A stretch of DNA of 64,000 nt, from the NCBI GenBank assembly GCA_028724265.1, contig JAQYDG010000005.1, positions 62,001 through 126,000 on the forward strand, in the 5' to 3' direction. Both the position numbers and the translations under genes were made by a program. Below are positions 27,447-36,324 of the stretch, piece after piece. The notes under the pieces are model-generated. The model was not told the origin of the DNA. It saw nothing but the letters and a program-made list of their open reading frames with translations, and searched no databases. This stretch comes from Actinomycetaceae bacterium. GTDB lineage: Bacteria > Actinomycetota > Actinomycetes > Actinomycetales > Actinomycetaceae. How positions within the stretch are numbered: position 1 is the stretch's first letter; every line of letters begins with the position of its first letter.

Positions 27447-27509
27447 TCAAAAGCGATCCGCGCGGCTTGTGGCACCACAGGGTAGACCGATCCAGGTAAA
27501 GTATGATTT

Positions 27510-28430
27510 ATGACGAATCCTGTGGTGACACTTATAACATGCGCCGACTTTCCGCATCTGGATCCAGATGAAGCCGGCTTGCCTGACGCACTCCGTGAAC
27601 GCGGCATGGAGCCACGTATCGCAATGTGGGATGATCCCTCTGTCGATTGGAGTGCGTCGGATCTGAATATCATCCGTTCCGTACGGGATTATGCGGGTCG
27701 GCGGGATGAGTTCCTTGCGTGGGCTCGTTCCGTACCGCGTCTGCTCAATCAGCCTGAACAGCTGGAGTGGAATTCTGATAAGCACTATTTGCGCGACATG
27801 CAGGCAATGGGGCTGCCGGTCGTCGATACCGTCTGGCTCGAACCCGATTCGCATTACACGAAGCAGCAGGTTCACACGCGTTTTCCTGCCCAAGGCGATT
27901 TCGTCGTTAAGCCTGTGATTTCTTCAGGCGGACGCGGCACTGGGCGCTATACATCAACCGACGCGGTTTCCCGGGGTGATGCGGTAGCTCACGCCCACGA
28001 CGAGCTGGAGAATGGGCATGCTGTGATGGTGCAGCGCTATCTGGATCAGATTGATCGAACCGGTGAGATCTCGCTGATCTATTTGAACGGCCTTCCCGCG
28101 TATATGGTCCAGAAGGAGCCACTGCTACATCCGTCGTTCAAACCAGGCGATGTGGTTCAGGAGGAAGTGGTTCGTTCCCAGAGGGCGACAGAAGAGCAGT
28201 GGCGTTGGGGTGAAAAGATTCGTCAGATTCTCCATGCATACATGCGTAAGCGTTACCACAAAGATGCTCTTTTACTGTATGACAGGGTCGATCTCGTGCC
28301 TGCTGGTGACGACGACAATCAAGAGTTTTACGTGATGGAAGTCTCCCTGGTGGACGCATCGCTGTATCTGTCAATTGACAACCATGTTGACGAATTCGCG
28401 GATGCGATCGCAGTGCGTGCTTTCTGGTGA
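27510..28430 (+). CDS. ATP-grasp domain protein (RimK / glutathione-synthetase-like)
   Basis: The 306-residue protein has a pre-ATP-grasp N-terminal domain (VVTLITCADFPHLDPDE...LNIIRSVRDYAGRRDEF) and an ATP-grasp core. The core has WNSDKHYLRDMQAMGLPVVDT, DFVVKPVISSGGRGTGRY (Lys plus Gly-rich loop), VMVQRYLDQIDRTGEISLIY and a metal/ATP-binding C-terminal FYVMEVSLVDASLYL. It should ligate a carboxylate to an amine or thiol with ATP. Similar proteins are annotated generically, with resemblance to the D-cycloserine ligase DcsG group. The substrate is unknown, and the rpiB neighbour does not reveal it. Confidence 0.75.
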   Translation: MTNPVVTLITCADFPHLDPDEAGLPDALRERGMEPRIAMWDDPSVDWSASDLNIIRSVRDYAGRRDEFLAWARSVPRLLNQPEQLEWNSDKHYLRDMQAMGLPVVDTVWLEPDSHYTKQQVHTRFPAQGDFVVKPVISSGGRGTGRYTSTDAVSRGDAVAHAHDELENGHAVMVQRYLDQIDRTGEISLIYLNGLPAYMVQKEPLLHPSFKPGDVVQEEVVRSQRATEEQWRWGEKIRQILHAYMRKRYHKDALLLYDRVDLVPAGDDDNQEFYVMEVSLVDASLYLSIDNHVDEFADAIAVRAFW

Positions 28431-28545
28431 CAAGCCACGAAAGCGGCGAGGGGGTGCTATCTTCAGATCGATTTTTCCTTGCGGGCATACTGCTGTATAC
28501 TGAATCATCGTGCGTGAAAGCTTGTTGATTTTCATGCACGTGTGT

Positions 28546-28619
28546 GGTGGCTGTAGCTCAGTTGGTAGAGCACCTGGTTGTGGTCCAGGGGGTCGCGAGT
28601 TCGAGTCTCGTCAGCCACC
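28546..28619 (+). tRNA. tRNA-His (anticodon GTG)
   Basis: The acceptor GTGGCTG pairs with CAGCCAC with the extra G-1 opposite discriminator C, the hallmark of tRNA-His. The anticodon arm CTGG-TTGTGGT-CCAG gives GTG and the T arm is GCGAG-TTCGAGT-CTCGT. A TATACT box at 28496-28501 about 45 bp upstream may be its -10 element. CCA is not encoded. Confidence 0.95.
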
Positions 28620-28752
28620 CCGTTTCGTTTAATGTGTGTCGCTGTTGTGACGCGTGCATTCGTTGAGTGCGTGTTCGATGTGCGCCGGCACTGCTTATTT
28701 TGTACGCTAGTGAGCTTGTGGCACTGAGCTCGACTTTACGGAACTATCTGAA

Positions 28753-28788
28753 GATGGAGGGTCGCACATGATCGCGCGCCCCTCCATC
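28753..28788 (-). terminator. Hairpin downstream of the pyridoxal kinase gene
   Basis: GATGGAGGG (28753-28761) and CCCTCCATC (28780-28788) form a perfect 9-bp stem with an 18-nt loop about 50 bp after the kinase stop. There is no strong T-tract on either strand. It could serve the kinase gene, the tRNA gene, or both. Confidence 0.45.
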
Positions 28789-28838
28789 GTCGTTCTATCG
28801 AATCTTTCCGTCAGATCGTTCCGGCAGATTCAGTTGTT

Positions 28839-29666
28839 CTACAGGTTCTTGATCAGCCATGGAAGTTCGAGTTCGAACTTCGGTCCATACCAGTGATCCT
28901 TGTCGCCGACGGTCGCCTTGATGCACCGCACGGTGTAATCAGCAGCTATGCGTGCCGCGTCAGCGGTCGTATGACCATTCATCAACGCGCCAACAAAGGT
29001 CGCTGAATAGACGTCGCCGGTGCCGTGACTCCCTGGCTCCAGATGCTCATGCTCGTAATAGCTGTACTTTCCCTCGTCATACACAACAACGCCGGTGTAG
29101 CCCTCACGGTAGCTAATACCAGTCAGAACAATCGTCTTTGCTCCGCGTTCCACGAGCGCATCCAAGAGCCCATCGATATACGCACGATCGTAGGTTTCCC
29201 GATACTCATAGCCAGTGATCAAGCATGCTTCTGTGAGGTTAGGGAGAATAATGTCGCCGGAGAAGGCGAGTGTTGCCATGGTGGCTGCGAAGGCGTCGTC
29301 AAAACCAGGATAGAGCTGGCCGTTATCAGCCATAGCCGGATCCACAATAAATGGTGCACCGGGCTTCAAGCACGTGTTGACAATCGATTTCACGTACTCT
29401 ATTTGTTTGTCGCTTCCCAAATAGCCCGTGTAAACAGCATCGAAGGTGATTCCTTCTTTCTTCCAATGGGCTTCGATCGCGGGCATGTCATCGGTGAGGT
29501 CACGAAATGTGTAACCCGTGAATCCGGCAGTATGGGTGGAAAGAACCGACGAGGGGAGTACTGCAGTCTCTTGCCCGCAGGCAGAGAGGATCGGCAGCGC
29601 CACCGTCAGCGAGCATTGGCCGACGCAGGAAATGTCTTGGATAGTGAGAATTCGGTTGTAAGGCAT
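28839..29666 (-). CDS. Pyridoxine/pyridoxamine/pyridoxal kinase
   Basis: The 275-residue PfkB/ribokinase-fold kinase phosphorylates vitamin B6 vitamers with ATP. Features: ILTIQDISCVGQCSLTVALP at the N-terminus, VLSTHTAGFTGYTFRDL, FIVDPAMADNGQLYPGFD, ILPNLTEACLITGYEY and the anion-hole block GSHGTGDVYSATFVGAL. These match the PdxK/PdxY group common in Firmicutes and some actinobacteria. The start ATG 29666 follows GAAGGAG; 16 upstream in-frame codons (to 29714) are less likely. Choice between PdxK and PdxY names is uncertain. Confidence 0.9.
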   Translation of the reverse strand: MPYNRILTIQDISCVGQCSLTVALPILSACGQETAVLPSSVLSTHTAGFTGYTFRDLTDDMPAIEAHWKKEGITFDAVYTGYLGSDKQIEYVKSIVNTCLKPGAPFIVDPAMADNGQLYPGFDDAFAATMATLAFSGDIILPNLTEACLITGYEYRETYDRAYIDGLLDALVERGAKTIVLTGISYREGYTGVVVYDEGKYSYYEHEHLEPGSHGTGDVYSATFVGALMNGHTTADAARIAADYTVRCIKATVGDKDHWYGPKFELELPWLIKNL

Positions 29667-29938
29667 AAGGCTCCTTCGTTCGCAAGTGAACTCCTGCTCG
29701 CACGGTTGGCACACGCTGCTTCACGCGTGGAACGCAGGAACAACAGAGTACGGGGCACACGCTGCCACATACTCTGCTTATCCTACAGGGTGTTGTGCTT
29801 TTCTCACGCGGGTCGCGCAGCGGCGCTTTATTTGTGAGTGCAACGGCGTTCCGTTGCCGGCACGATGCCTGCACAAAGGCGGCACGAAGGCATCGGAGAA
29901 AGACCCGCAATCACGAAGGCACCTTCACGCAAAAGGCA

Positions 29939-30631
29939 TCAACCGTCGATATGGTCGTCGTCGAAGGAACGCTGAATATGCGTGGCATCGCAGAATGGCT
30001 CGTTACGGGACGATCCGCATCTGCACAGCGTGTAGCGCTGCCGCGTTTCATAAGGTGCCGCCGTCCCTTTGAGCGGAACCCCACCTTGAACATAGATGGC
30101 AGAGGAGACGCTGTTTTGTGGATCCTGCATGATCGTAATCTGTGGTTCGAGCGTGGGTTCAACAAACGTACCGTCCGCATTGCGCCGGGTGAGTCTGCCG
30201 GCCGGGCATTCGTCGATGGTCTGGGTTGCGCTTGCTACCTCATCGTCAGACTCGGCGTGCCTGGTCTGCTTCCATGCATCGCCGCCAGCATTGTGACAGA
30301 AGCGGGCATAGGCGCAGCGATGATCGTCACCCAGAGAGAGTCGAGGACCTTCTGTTATTTCTGCGCGTTCAGCAAAGGTGTTGTGTTTTGCCTGATCCAG
30401 CCCATCAAAATCGGTGTGATTGTGTGACCCGTCGCAGAAAGGCTTATTTTTTGACGAACCGCACCGACATAGAGCATACGTTTCAGACTGAGGGAGTTCG
30501 CGACCGGCTTCGAACACATAGCCTTTACCAACCGGTACGATCCGTGCTTCCTTCAGCGGAATGTTCCCGGAGACTACAGCCGGGCCTCCGGGTTCAAGAA
30601 CAATTTGCATATCGTCATTTAATTCCGTCAT
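29939..30631 (-). CDS. Two-CDGSH iron-sulfur domain protein
   Basis: The 230-residue cytosolic protein has two CDGSH zinc-finger-like [2Fe-2S] sites: YALCRCGSSKNKPFCDGSH near residues 52-70 and YTLCRCGSSRNEPFCDATH near 200-218. Both have three Cys plus His. A middle region (HRCAYARFCHN, DECPAGRLTRR) matches the iron-binding cysteine module often found between paired CDGSH domains. The likely role is redox or Fe-S transfer; the partner is unknown. Its start faces the NhaC-TrxR-arylsulfotransferase unit on the other strand, a redox-flavoured neighbourhood. Confidence 0.9.
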   Translation of the reverse strand: MTELNDDMQIVLEPGGPAVVSGNIPLKEARIVPVGKGYVFEAGRELPQSETYALCRCGSSKNKPFCDGSHNHTDFDGLDQAKHNTFAERAEITEGPRLSLGDDHRCAYARFCHNAGGDAWKQTRHAESDDEVASATQTIDECPAGRLTRRNADGTFVEPTLEPQITIMQDPQNSVSSAIYVQGGVPLKGTAAPYETRQRYTLCRCGSSRNEPFCDATHIQRSFDDDHIDG

Positions 30632-31033
30632 GTGTTACCTCCCTCGACGGTTATGAGCGCATGGATCAGCACTGACCATCATCGGTACTCTAGCACTCGT
30701 CGTGCATTTCATGAAGGGACATGCGTCCTTGCGGCTCGGGCGCCATACGCGTCATATCAATACTATCTAGGAAAAGACGTTCAGGCTATTTGGAGGCATC
30801 AAATAGGTAAAACGGTCATATTTGTCTTATGAAATGTTGCTAGACAGTTCTATTTGTGCATTGCAAAATGGTAAAATCCGAAAAGAACGACTAAAGTCCC
30901 GTATCGGCTGGGTGATTGTTATGTACATTTGAGGTATGCAGAGGAAGCCTGTAGGGCGCTTGCATCTGAGCGAACACGGAACTTCCGCATGCATCAGCTG
31001 TCCTGTTGTTTGCTTGCGTTTCTGGAGGTAGTG
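30632..31033. other. Divergent intergenic region between the CDGSH gene and nhaC
   Basis: This stretch of about 400 bp has no supported gene. It is AT-rich around 30760-30900, holds the palindrome at 30786-30806 and a TAAAAT box near 30870 that may be a -10 element. A structured leader is possible, but I recognise no known riboswitch class. Confidence 0.4.
30786..30806. promoter_or_regulatory. Perfect palindrome upstream of nhaC, candidate operator
   Basis: CTATTTG (30786-30792) and CAAATAG (30800-30806) are exact inverted complements around a 7-bp centre, in the AT-rich part of the region before nhaC. The layout is typical of a dimeric repressor site. No regulator gene is adjacent. Confidence 0.4.
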
Positions 31034-32560
31034 ATGGCGGAAAAGGATGCGCACAACACCACGCAAGGTTCGCCGGCGCACTCAGCGACGAAGACGTCGC
31101 AGCCGGAGATTACCTTCTATGGCGGTCCACAGATGGTTTTATGGATGGTCGTTCTTTTTATCGTCCTTTCGATTGTGTTCGCCACTGTTTTCCACGTCTA
31201 TTCCATCGAGGGTCTGACGCTCGGTGCGTTTTTGTGCCTCGGTGTCCTCTGGATTTTTGCCCGCGATCATCTGCAATTTTGGAATTGCATGGTTCGTGGG
31301 TTGACGTCTTTCGGGCAAGCGAAACTCCTTTTCGTCTTCATGGTGATTGGTATCTTCTCCAAGCTGCTGATGAACGGCAAGATTGGCGAGGGTCTGGTGT
31401 GGTTGTCCTTGCAATGGAATATTCAAGGAGCTGCATTTACCGCATTCGCTTTTGTGGGAACGGCAATCGTATCGCTGGGCTGCGGCGTACCGTTTGCAGC
31501 AATCTTTACCGGGTTCTCGATCTTTTATGCGCCAGGTGTGCTTCTTGGATCCAACCCTGAGATCTTAGCGGGCGCGATTATCGGTGGGTTGTATTTCGGT
31601 GACACGCTTGCTCCTTCCTCGCAGCTGACCTTTGGTGCGTTAGGAACGCAGATCAACTCGCTCACTGGTAAACAAGCCGATTTGGTGCGAACACTCAAAC
31701 AACGTATTCCCTGGACGATTGCTGCGGCCGTCGTCACGTTGATTTTGATTCTCCTTATTCCCGAAAAGGGTGTGGCTGGCGGCGACACCACTGCTCTCGC
31801 GGCGCTCGCGGATCCGAAGGGTCTGTGGATGCTTGTTCCCATCGCAGTTGTTGTGGTGGTGTGCCTGAAAACAAAGGAGATATTGACTGGCTTGACCTTC
31901 GGCATCATCACCGGTTTTGGCGTGGGGATGATCGCCGGTGTCTTCAGCTTTGACGACGTCATCAAATTCCAGGTTCTGGAACAAAACAAGATCGCCGGCA
32001 CCATTATGGATGGGATGCGATCCATGATGATGATGGCCGTGATGATGGTATTTCTTGCTGGGATCATCAACCTCATGAAGGTTTCTGGTGCCGTCGATAT
32101 GATCATGGGCTGGCTGCAAAAGGTGGCTTTCTTTTCTACCCCACAAGGCGCAGAGACTGCCATTATCGTCTTGAACGCGTTGATGAATGCGTTCATCTGC
32201 GGTGCTGCGCTCCCTGGCATTCTGATGATGGGGGAGTTGACGAATCGCATCGGACAGCAGGCGGGTATCTCGCCTGAGCGACGCACAGTGACGGCACTGA
32301 CGTCGGCTATTTCGCTCTCCGGTGTTGTACCGTTCAATTCTATTTTCGTCCTCGGTGGCATCTCGGTTGCTGGCGAGGCAATGAAACAGTTCTCGGGCGT
32401 TGTGCTCCCGAATGCAGCTGGAGTTTTCCTCAACTGCTGGTTTGGGTGGTTGATGACGGCGATCTTGATCCTCTGGATTATCACGGGCTGGGGGCGCACA
32501 TGGGAAAAGGACGATCCCGATCTCGTTGCTTCGGCTCAATCATCATCGTCTGCGCACTAG
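31034..32560 (+). CDS. nhaC: Na+/H+ antiporter, NhaC family
   Basis: The 508-residue membrane protein has about 11-12 hydrophobic segments. NhaC-type blocks include FFGGPQ-like TFYGGPQMVLWM, IVSLGCGVPFAAIFTGFSIF, AGAIIGGLYFGDTLAPSSQL (conserved FGD with Ser/Pro) and GAALPGILMMGELTNRI. The start ATG 31034 follows GGAGGTAGTG; the frame is open to 30929 but without support. Many relatives exchange Na+ for H+, while some NhaC-family members carry malate/lactate or other organic anions, so the substrate here is uncertain. It is first in a same-strand run with the thioredoxin reductase (111 bp later) and the arylsulfotransferase-thioredoxin fusion. Confidence 0.9.
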   Translation: MAEKDAHNTTQGSPAHSATKTSQPEITFYGGPQMVLWMVVLFIVLSIVFATVFHVYSIEGLTLGAFLCLGVLWIFARDHLQFWNCMVRGLTSFGQAKLLFVFMVIGIFSKLLMNGKIGEGLVWLSLQWNIQGAAFTAFAFVGTAIVSLGCGVPFAAIFTGFSIFYAPGVLLGSNPEILAGAIIGGLYFGDTLAPSSQLTFGALGTQINSLTGKQADLVRTLKQRIPWTIAAAVVTLILILLIPEKGVAGGDTTALAALADPKGLWMLVPIAVVVVVCLKTKEILTGLTFGIITGFGVGMIAGVFSFDDVIKFQVLEQNKIAGTIMDGMRSMMMMAVMMVFLAGIINLMKVSGAVDMIMGWLQKVAFFSTPQGAETAIIVLNALMNAFICGAALPGILMMGELTNRIGQQAGISPERRTVTALTSAISLSGVVPFNSIFVLGGISVAGEAMKQFSGVVLPNAAGVFLNCWFGWLMTAILILWIITGWGRTWEKDDPDLVASAQSSSSAH

Positions 32561-32671
32561 CGCCTATGCAGAGCGCCGAGTGATGTGGCGGCATGCAGAC
32601 AACACGACAAGCGCTACACATCACACCGATAAGCAGACAAAACACGGATTGACAAGAAAAAGAAGGAAACA

Positions 32672-33907
32672 ATGAGCGAAGAGATTTATGATCTCGCGAT
32701 TCTTGGCGGTGGATTCGGTGGCATGACGGCAGCTATCTACGCCGGCCGTGCACATCTGAAGACACTGTTGATCGAGAAGGGCGCATGGGGCGGCCAAATC
32801 AACGATTCGATTATGGTTGAAAACTATCCAGGGCTTCCTGGACTCCCTGGGCGCGACCTGACGGCACGTGTGAAAGAACACGCGATGCGTTTTTCTGACC
32901 TCATGACGACGGTGACCAGCCGGATCGAGTCGTTGAGCGTGCGCGAAGACGGAGTAAAAGTTATTACCACCAAACGGAAGGGCAGTTTCTTGGCTCAGGC
33001 CGTGATTATCTCGGTGGGATGTAAGCCGCGCGTGCTTGGTATTCCGGGCGAGGTTGAATTTTCGGGGAACGGTGTGAGCTATTGCGCAACGTGCGACGGC
33101 GAGTTTTATACGGACAAGACAGTCGCTGTGCTGGGCGCAGGAAACTCAGCTATTCAGAATGCTTTGCTGCTGACGAATTACGCCAAAGAAGTGATCGTCG
33201 TCGTCATGAATGAACCGGGTCACCTCGACTGTAACGAGGCTGAGGGCGAGGAAGCGCTCTCAAACGAGAAAATGCGGTTTGTATGGAACTCGACAATTTC
33301 CTCGATCAATGGTTCGGATACCGTTACGGGCATCACGATCAAGAATGTGCTCACCGGTAAGTCGACGGATCGCGCCGTCGATGGCGTGTTTAGCTTCGTT
33401 GGGATGGTTCCGCAGACTGAATTTCTCCAAGATTCGGGCGTTCAGATGGACAAGAGCGGCTACATACCGGTGGGGAAAGACAAGAGTACAAATATTCCCG
33501 GCGTATACGCTGTTGGTGACTGTACGGACACGTTAGTACGTCAAGCGATTACCGCCGCTGGCGACGGCTGTGTTGCCGAGCAGATGGCGGAGGCGTATGT
33601 GAAGGAATCGCGTGCGGTGTCCTCCATCCTGAGTGCACCGGGTGCACAAGCGATTATTTTCTATTCGCCCTACGACAACGAGGGAGTGTCACGTCTTCAG
33701 CCGACGGAGGATGCTCTGGCTTCAGCTGGTTACCACATGCACGTCATCGATATTTCGAGGCAGCGTCTTCTTTACGATCGGCTTGGCCTTACAGATCCGA
33801 TGGCAGTAGCCCTTTACGAGGACGGGAATCTGAAACGTACGATCGCGCTGACAGGTTCGGATTATCTTCACAAGTTAGCGTCATCGGAGTCGGGGGCAAC
33901 GATCTGA
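32672..33907 (+). CDS. Thioredoxin reductase-like flavoprotein with a degenerate thioredoxin-fold tail
   Basis: Residues 1-310 are a TrxR: FAD site LAILGGGFGGMTAAIYAGR, redox pair CATC at 138-141 in YCATCDGEF, NAD(P)-type VAVLGAGNSAIQ and a second FAD block GVYAVGDCTD. The NADPH-binding HRRxxxR motif is not seen; the matching segment reads VIVVVMNEPGHLDCNEAEGE, so the electron donor may not be NADPH. Residues about 320-411 (AIIFYSPYDNEGVSRL...LYEDGNLKRTIAL) look like a thioredoxin fold that has lost the CxxC, with PYDN in its place. The expected partner is the thioredoxin domain in the next gene. Length 411 versus about 310 for ordinary TrxR supports a fusion. Confidence 0.85.
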   Translation: MSEEIYDLAILGGGFGGMTAAIYAGRAHLKTLLIEKGAWGGQINDSIMVENYPGLPGLPGRDLTARVKEHAMRFSDLMTTVTSRIESLSVREDGVKVITTKRKGSFLAQAVIISVGCKPRVLGIPGEVEFSGNGVSYCATCDGEFYTDKTVAVLGAGNSAIQNALLLTNYAKEVIVVVMNEPGHLDCNEAEGEEALSNEKMRFVWNSTISSINGSDTVTGITIKNVLTGKSTDRAVDGVFSFVGMVPQTEFLQDSGVQMDKSGYIPVGKDKSTNIPGVYAVGDCTDTLVRQAITAAGDGCVAEQMAEAYVKESRAVSSILSAPGAQAIIFYSPYDNEGVSRLQPTEDALASAGYHMHVIDISRQRLLYDRLGLTDPMAVALYEDGNLKRTIALTGSDYLHKLASSESGATI

Positions 33908-34093
33908 GCTGCAGTATCCGCGAGGCTGAGCGGTTAGCACGCTTTTACCGGTTGGTAGGTTGGCAGCCTCGCAGATGCGGCGTACACGAGGATTTTTCAC
34001 TATCCATGATCAACGTCGGGGCACCTGCACAGGGATGCACCCATCAGAAAAGAAAACAAGAACAACAAAGAGAACAATGACGAAGGAGTAAAA

Positions 34094-35917
34094 ATGGGTC
34101 AGCCATCAGTATTCCCTATGGGAGTAACGGTCTATAATCCAGACAAATGCTTTAACGGTTACACCGTCGTGCCGCTCGTCAACGATGGTGTGCTGCTTTT
34201 TGATATGAATGGCAATGAAATTCGCCGTTGGAAGATGCAGTCAATGCCGCCGAAGATTCTGCCTGGCGGTCACGTGATGGGGTATTCAGGCGTTCGCCAC
34301 CCTGATTATGGCATGCAGGATTCTGTCAACCTCATTCAGGTGGATTACGACGGCAATATCGAGTGGTCCTTCGATCACTGGGAGAATATCAATGATCCAG
34401 GCCGCGATCACCGCTGGATGGCTCGTCAACACCACGACTATCAGAGGGAAGGTCAGGCGGTGTACTACACACCAACCGAGAACCCCAAGGTGGACTCTGG
34501 CACAACGATGATCTTGGCTCACCGCACCATCAACAATCCGCTGATCAGCGATAAGCGGCTGCTTGACGATGTGATCTACGAAGTGGATTGGGAAGGCAAT
34601 ATTATTTGGCAATGGTCTATTCTGGATCACTTTGAACAGCTCGGATTCACCGACGAGGCGCTGAACGTGATGGCACGCAATCCAAATATGCGTGAGGCTG
34701 ATGGTGGTGTCGGAGATATTCTGCACACGAACTGCGCCAGCTACCTCGGTCCGAACAAGTGGTTCGATCAGGGTGACCAGCGCTTCAAACCCAATAACAT
34801 TATTGCGGACTGCCGCGAGGCGAATGTCCTCTTCATTTTGGATCACGACACAGGTGACATTGTGTGGCGCATCGGCCCGGACTTTATGCACGATCCACGG
34901 TTGAAGAAGATCGGTCAGATCATCGGTCAACACCACTTCCACATGATCCCCAAGGGTCTGCCCGGTGAAGGCAATGTGATGGTTTTCGATAACGGTGGTT
35001 GGGGTGGCTATGGTAACCCGAACCCAGGATCCTGGGATGGCACGAAGAACGCGCTGCGCGATTACTCCCGCGTGATCGAGTTTGATCCAACAACGCTCCG
35101 CGTGGTGTGGAAGTGCACGCCTGCCGAACTCGGCCACGCAATGCCGGTGGACGCATCCAAGTTCTACAGCCCGTATGTGTCAAGCTGCCAGCGCCTCCCA
35201 AATGGCAATACGCTGATTGACGAAGGTTCGGACGGCCGTCTTATTGAAGTGACGCCAGATCACGAAATCGTGTGGGAATGGATTAGCCCATACTTCACGC
35301 ATGTAGATCCAGGCAAACCGAGCAATAACATGATTTACCGCGCCAATCGGTATCCGTACGAATACATTCCTCAAGAGCCAAAACCGCAGGAAATTGCGAT
35401 TGAGCCTGTCGACAACACCACGTTCAGGCTGCCTCATTCCGGGCAAAAGGGCACCGCTCCTCTCATCGAGGTTGAGGGTACACTGCCGTATTACGCTTCG
35501 TCAGCCTTATGCGTTGCGACGGTTGAGGAAACGGACGAGATGGAGGAAAAGCGCGAGGCCAAACTGTTCGACGCCGGTTCCGAACAGATGCCGGAGATCG
35601 ATCAGCAAGCGTTCACCAACAACGTCATCAACGGTCACAAGGACAAGCCGCAGCTGGTGATGTTCGGTGCGGTTCGCTGCACACACTGCAAGGTTGTTCA
35701 TCCGCTGATCGAACAGGCATTGACAGAGGAATACGCGGATAAGATTGACGCCTACTATATCGACGTTGATAAGAATCCGGGGCTTGTTTCGCCAATGCGT
35801 ATCGCTGGTACACCTGTTGTGGCTATCTTCAAGGACGGCAAGGAAGTGAGCCGGTTCTCCGGTGAGGTAGATTACGACGGGCTGTTGGACTTCGTCGATG
35901 AGGCGATCGAAAAGTAG
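34094..35917 (+). CDS. Arylsulfotransferase-like beta-propeller fused to a C-terminal thioredoxin
   Basis: The protein has 607 residues. Residues 1-430 are an arylsulfate sulfotransferase-type propeller: repeated strand motifs such as YEVDWEGNIIWQW, DILHTNCASYLG, IGQHHFHMIPKG followed by MVFDNGGWGGYG, SCQRLPNGNTLIDEGSDG and VTPDHEIVWEW. The His residues match the family's catalytic sites in kind. Residues about 500-607 form a thioredoxin domain with active-site CTHC (529-532), VDKNPGLVSPMRIAGTPVVAIF (cis-Pro) and a final acidic helix. There is no signal peptide, unlike the exported E. coli-type AssT, so it should be cytosolic. It lies 186 bp downstream of the TrxR gene. The substrate is unknown: sulfate-ester transfer or another redox-coupled reaction. 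Confidence 0.85.
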   Translation: MGQPSVFPMGVTVYNPDKCFNGYTVVPLVNDGVLLFDMNGNEIRRWKMQSMPPKILPGGHVMGYSGVRHPDYGMQDSVNLIQVDYDGNIEWSFDHWENINDPGRDHRWMARQHHDYQREGQAVYYTPTENPKVDSGTTMILAHRTINNPLISDKRLLDDVIYEVDWEGNIIWQWSILDHFEQLGFTDEALNVMARNPNMREADGGVGDILHTNCASYLGPNKWFDQGDQRFKPNNIIADCREANVLFILDHDTGDIVWRIGPDFMHDPRLKKIGQIIGQHHFHMIPKGLPGEGNVMVFDNGGWGGYGNPNPGSWDGTKNALRDYSRVIEFDPTTLRVVWKCTPAELGHAMPVDASKFYSPYVSSCQRLPNGNTLIDEGSDGRLIEVTPDHEIVWEWISPYFTHVDPGKPSNNMIYRANRYPYEYIPQEPKPQEIAIEPVDNTTFRLPHSGQKGTAPLIEVEGTLPYYASSALCVATVEETDEMEEKREAKLFDAGSEQMPEIDQQAFTNNVINGHKDKPQLVMFGAVRCTHCKVVHPLIEQALTEEYADKIDAYYIDVDKNPGLVSPMRIAGTPVVAIFKDGKEVSRFSGEVDYDGLLDFVDEAIEK

Positions 35918-36010
35918 TGCGTGACCAGTATGTGCCGACGTCGATAGTGGAAAGTCGATGACGGAACGCGTAGATGGCCGCTCGCATAGATGACGGATCA
36001 CATATAAGGG

Positions 36011-36046
36011 AAGAGGGCACCTGCTTGTCACGGCGGATGCCCTCTT
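36011..36046 (+). terminator. Terminator after the arylsulfotransferase-thioredoxin gene
   Basis: AAGAGGGCA (36011-36019) and TGCCCTCTT (36038-36046) form a perfect 9-bp stem and are followed by GTTG. It lies about 95 bp after the stop and separates the redox unit from purA. Apart from this hairpin, the 400 bp before purA show no gene. Confidence 0.65.
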
Positions 36047-36324
36047 GTTGTGATGCCGTGAAGAGACTGAAAAACTCCACGGGGAGGAGAACGATTGGGC
36101 GCGTCTCATATCGTGTCGCGTCGAGCTTTCAGAACACAACGCTGGCACACTTAAAAAGTTGTTATGCTCAGTCAGGGTATGGCCAGGCTCATAGCTTTCC
36201 CAGCATGGGTCAAGGTCAGTGCCTTACCTCAGCAGTGCCTTGTCCAAGCAGGGATAAGCACTGCAGCAGCACTGGATATGTGGGGAGCGGAGTGTCATTC
36301 ACGAAGACGCAAGGAGCAGTGGGC

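Noticed and set aside
30854..30950. Possible riboswitch in the nhaC leader
   Set aside because: I looked for TPP, SAM, FMN, guanidine, yybP-ykoY and sodium-type signatures and found no convincing conserved core.
31525..32539. Two minus-strand open frames of about 300 codons
   Set aside because: Both are antisense to nhaC and lack recognisable domains.
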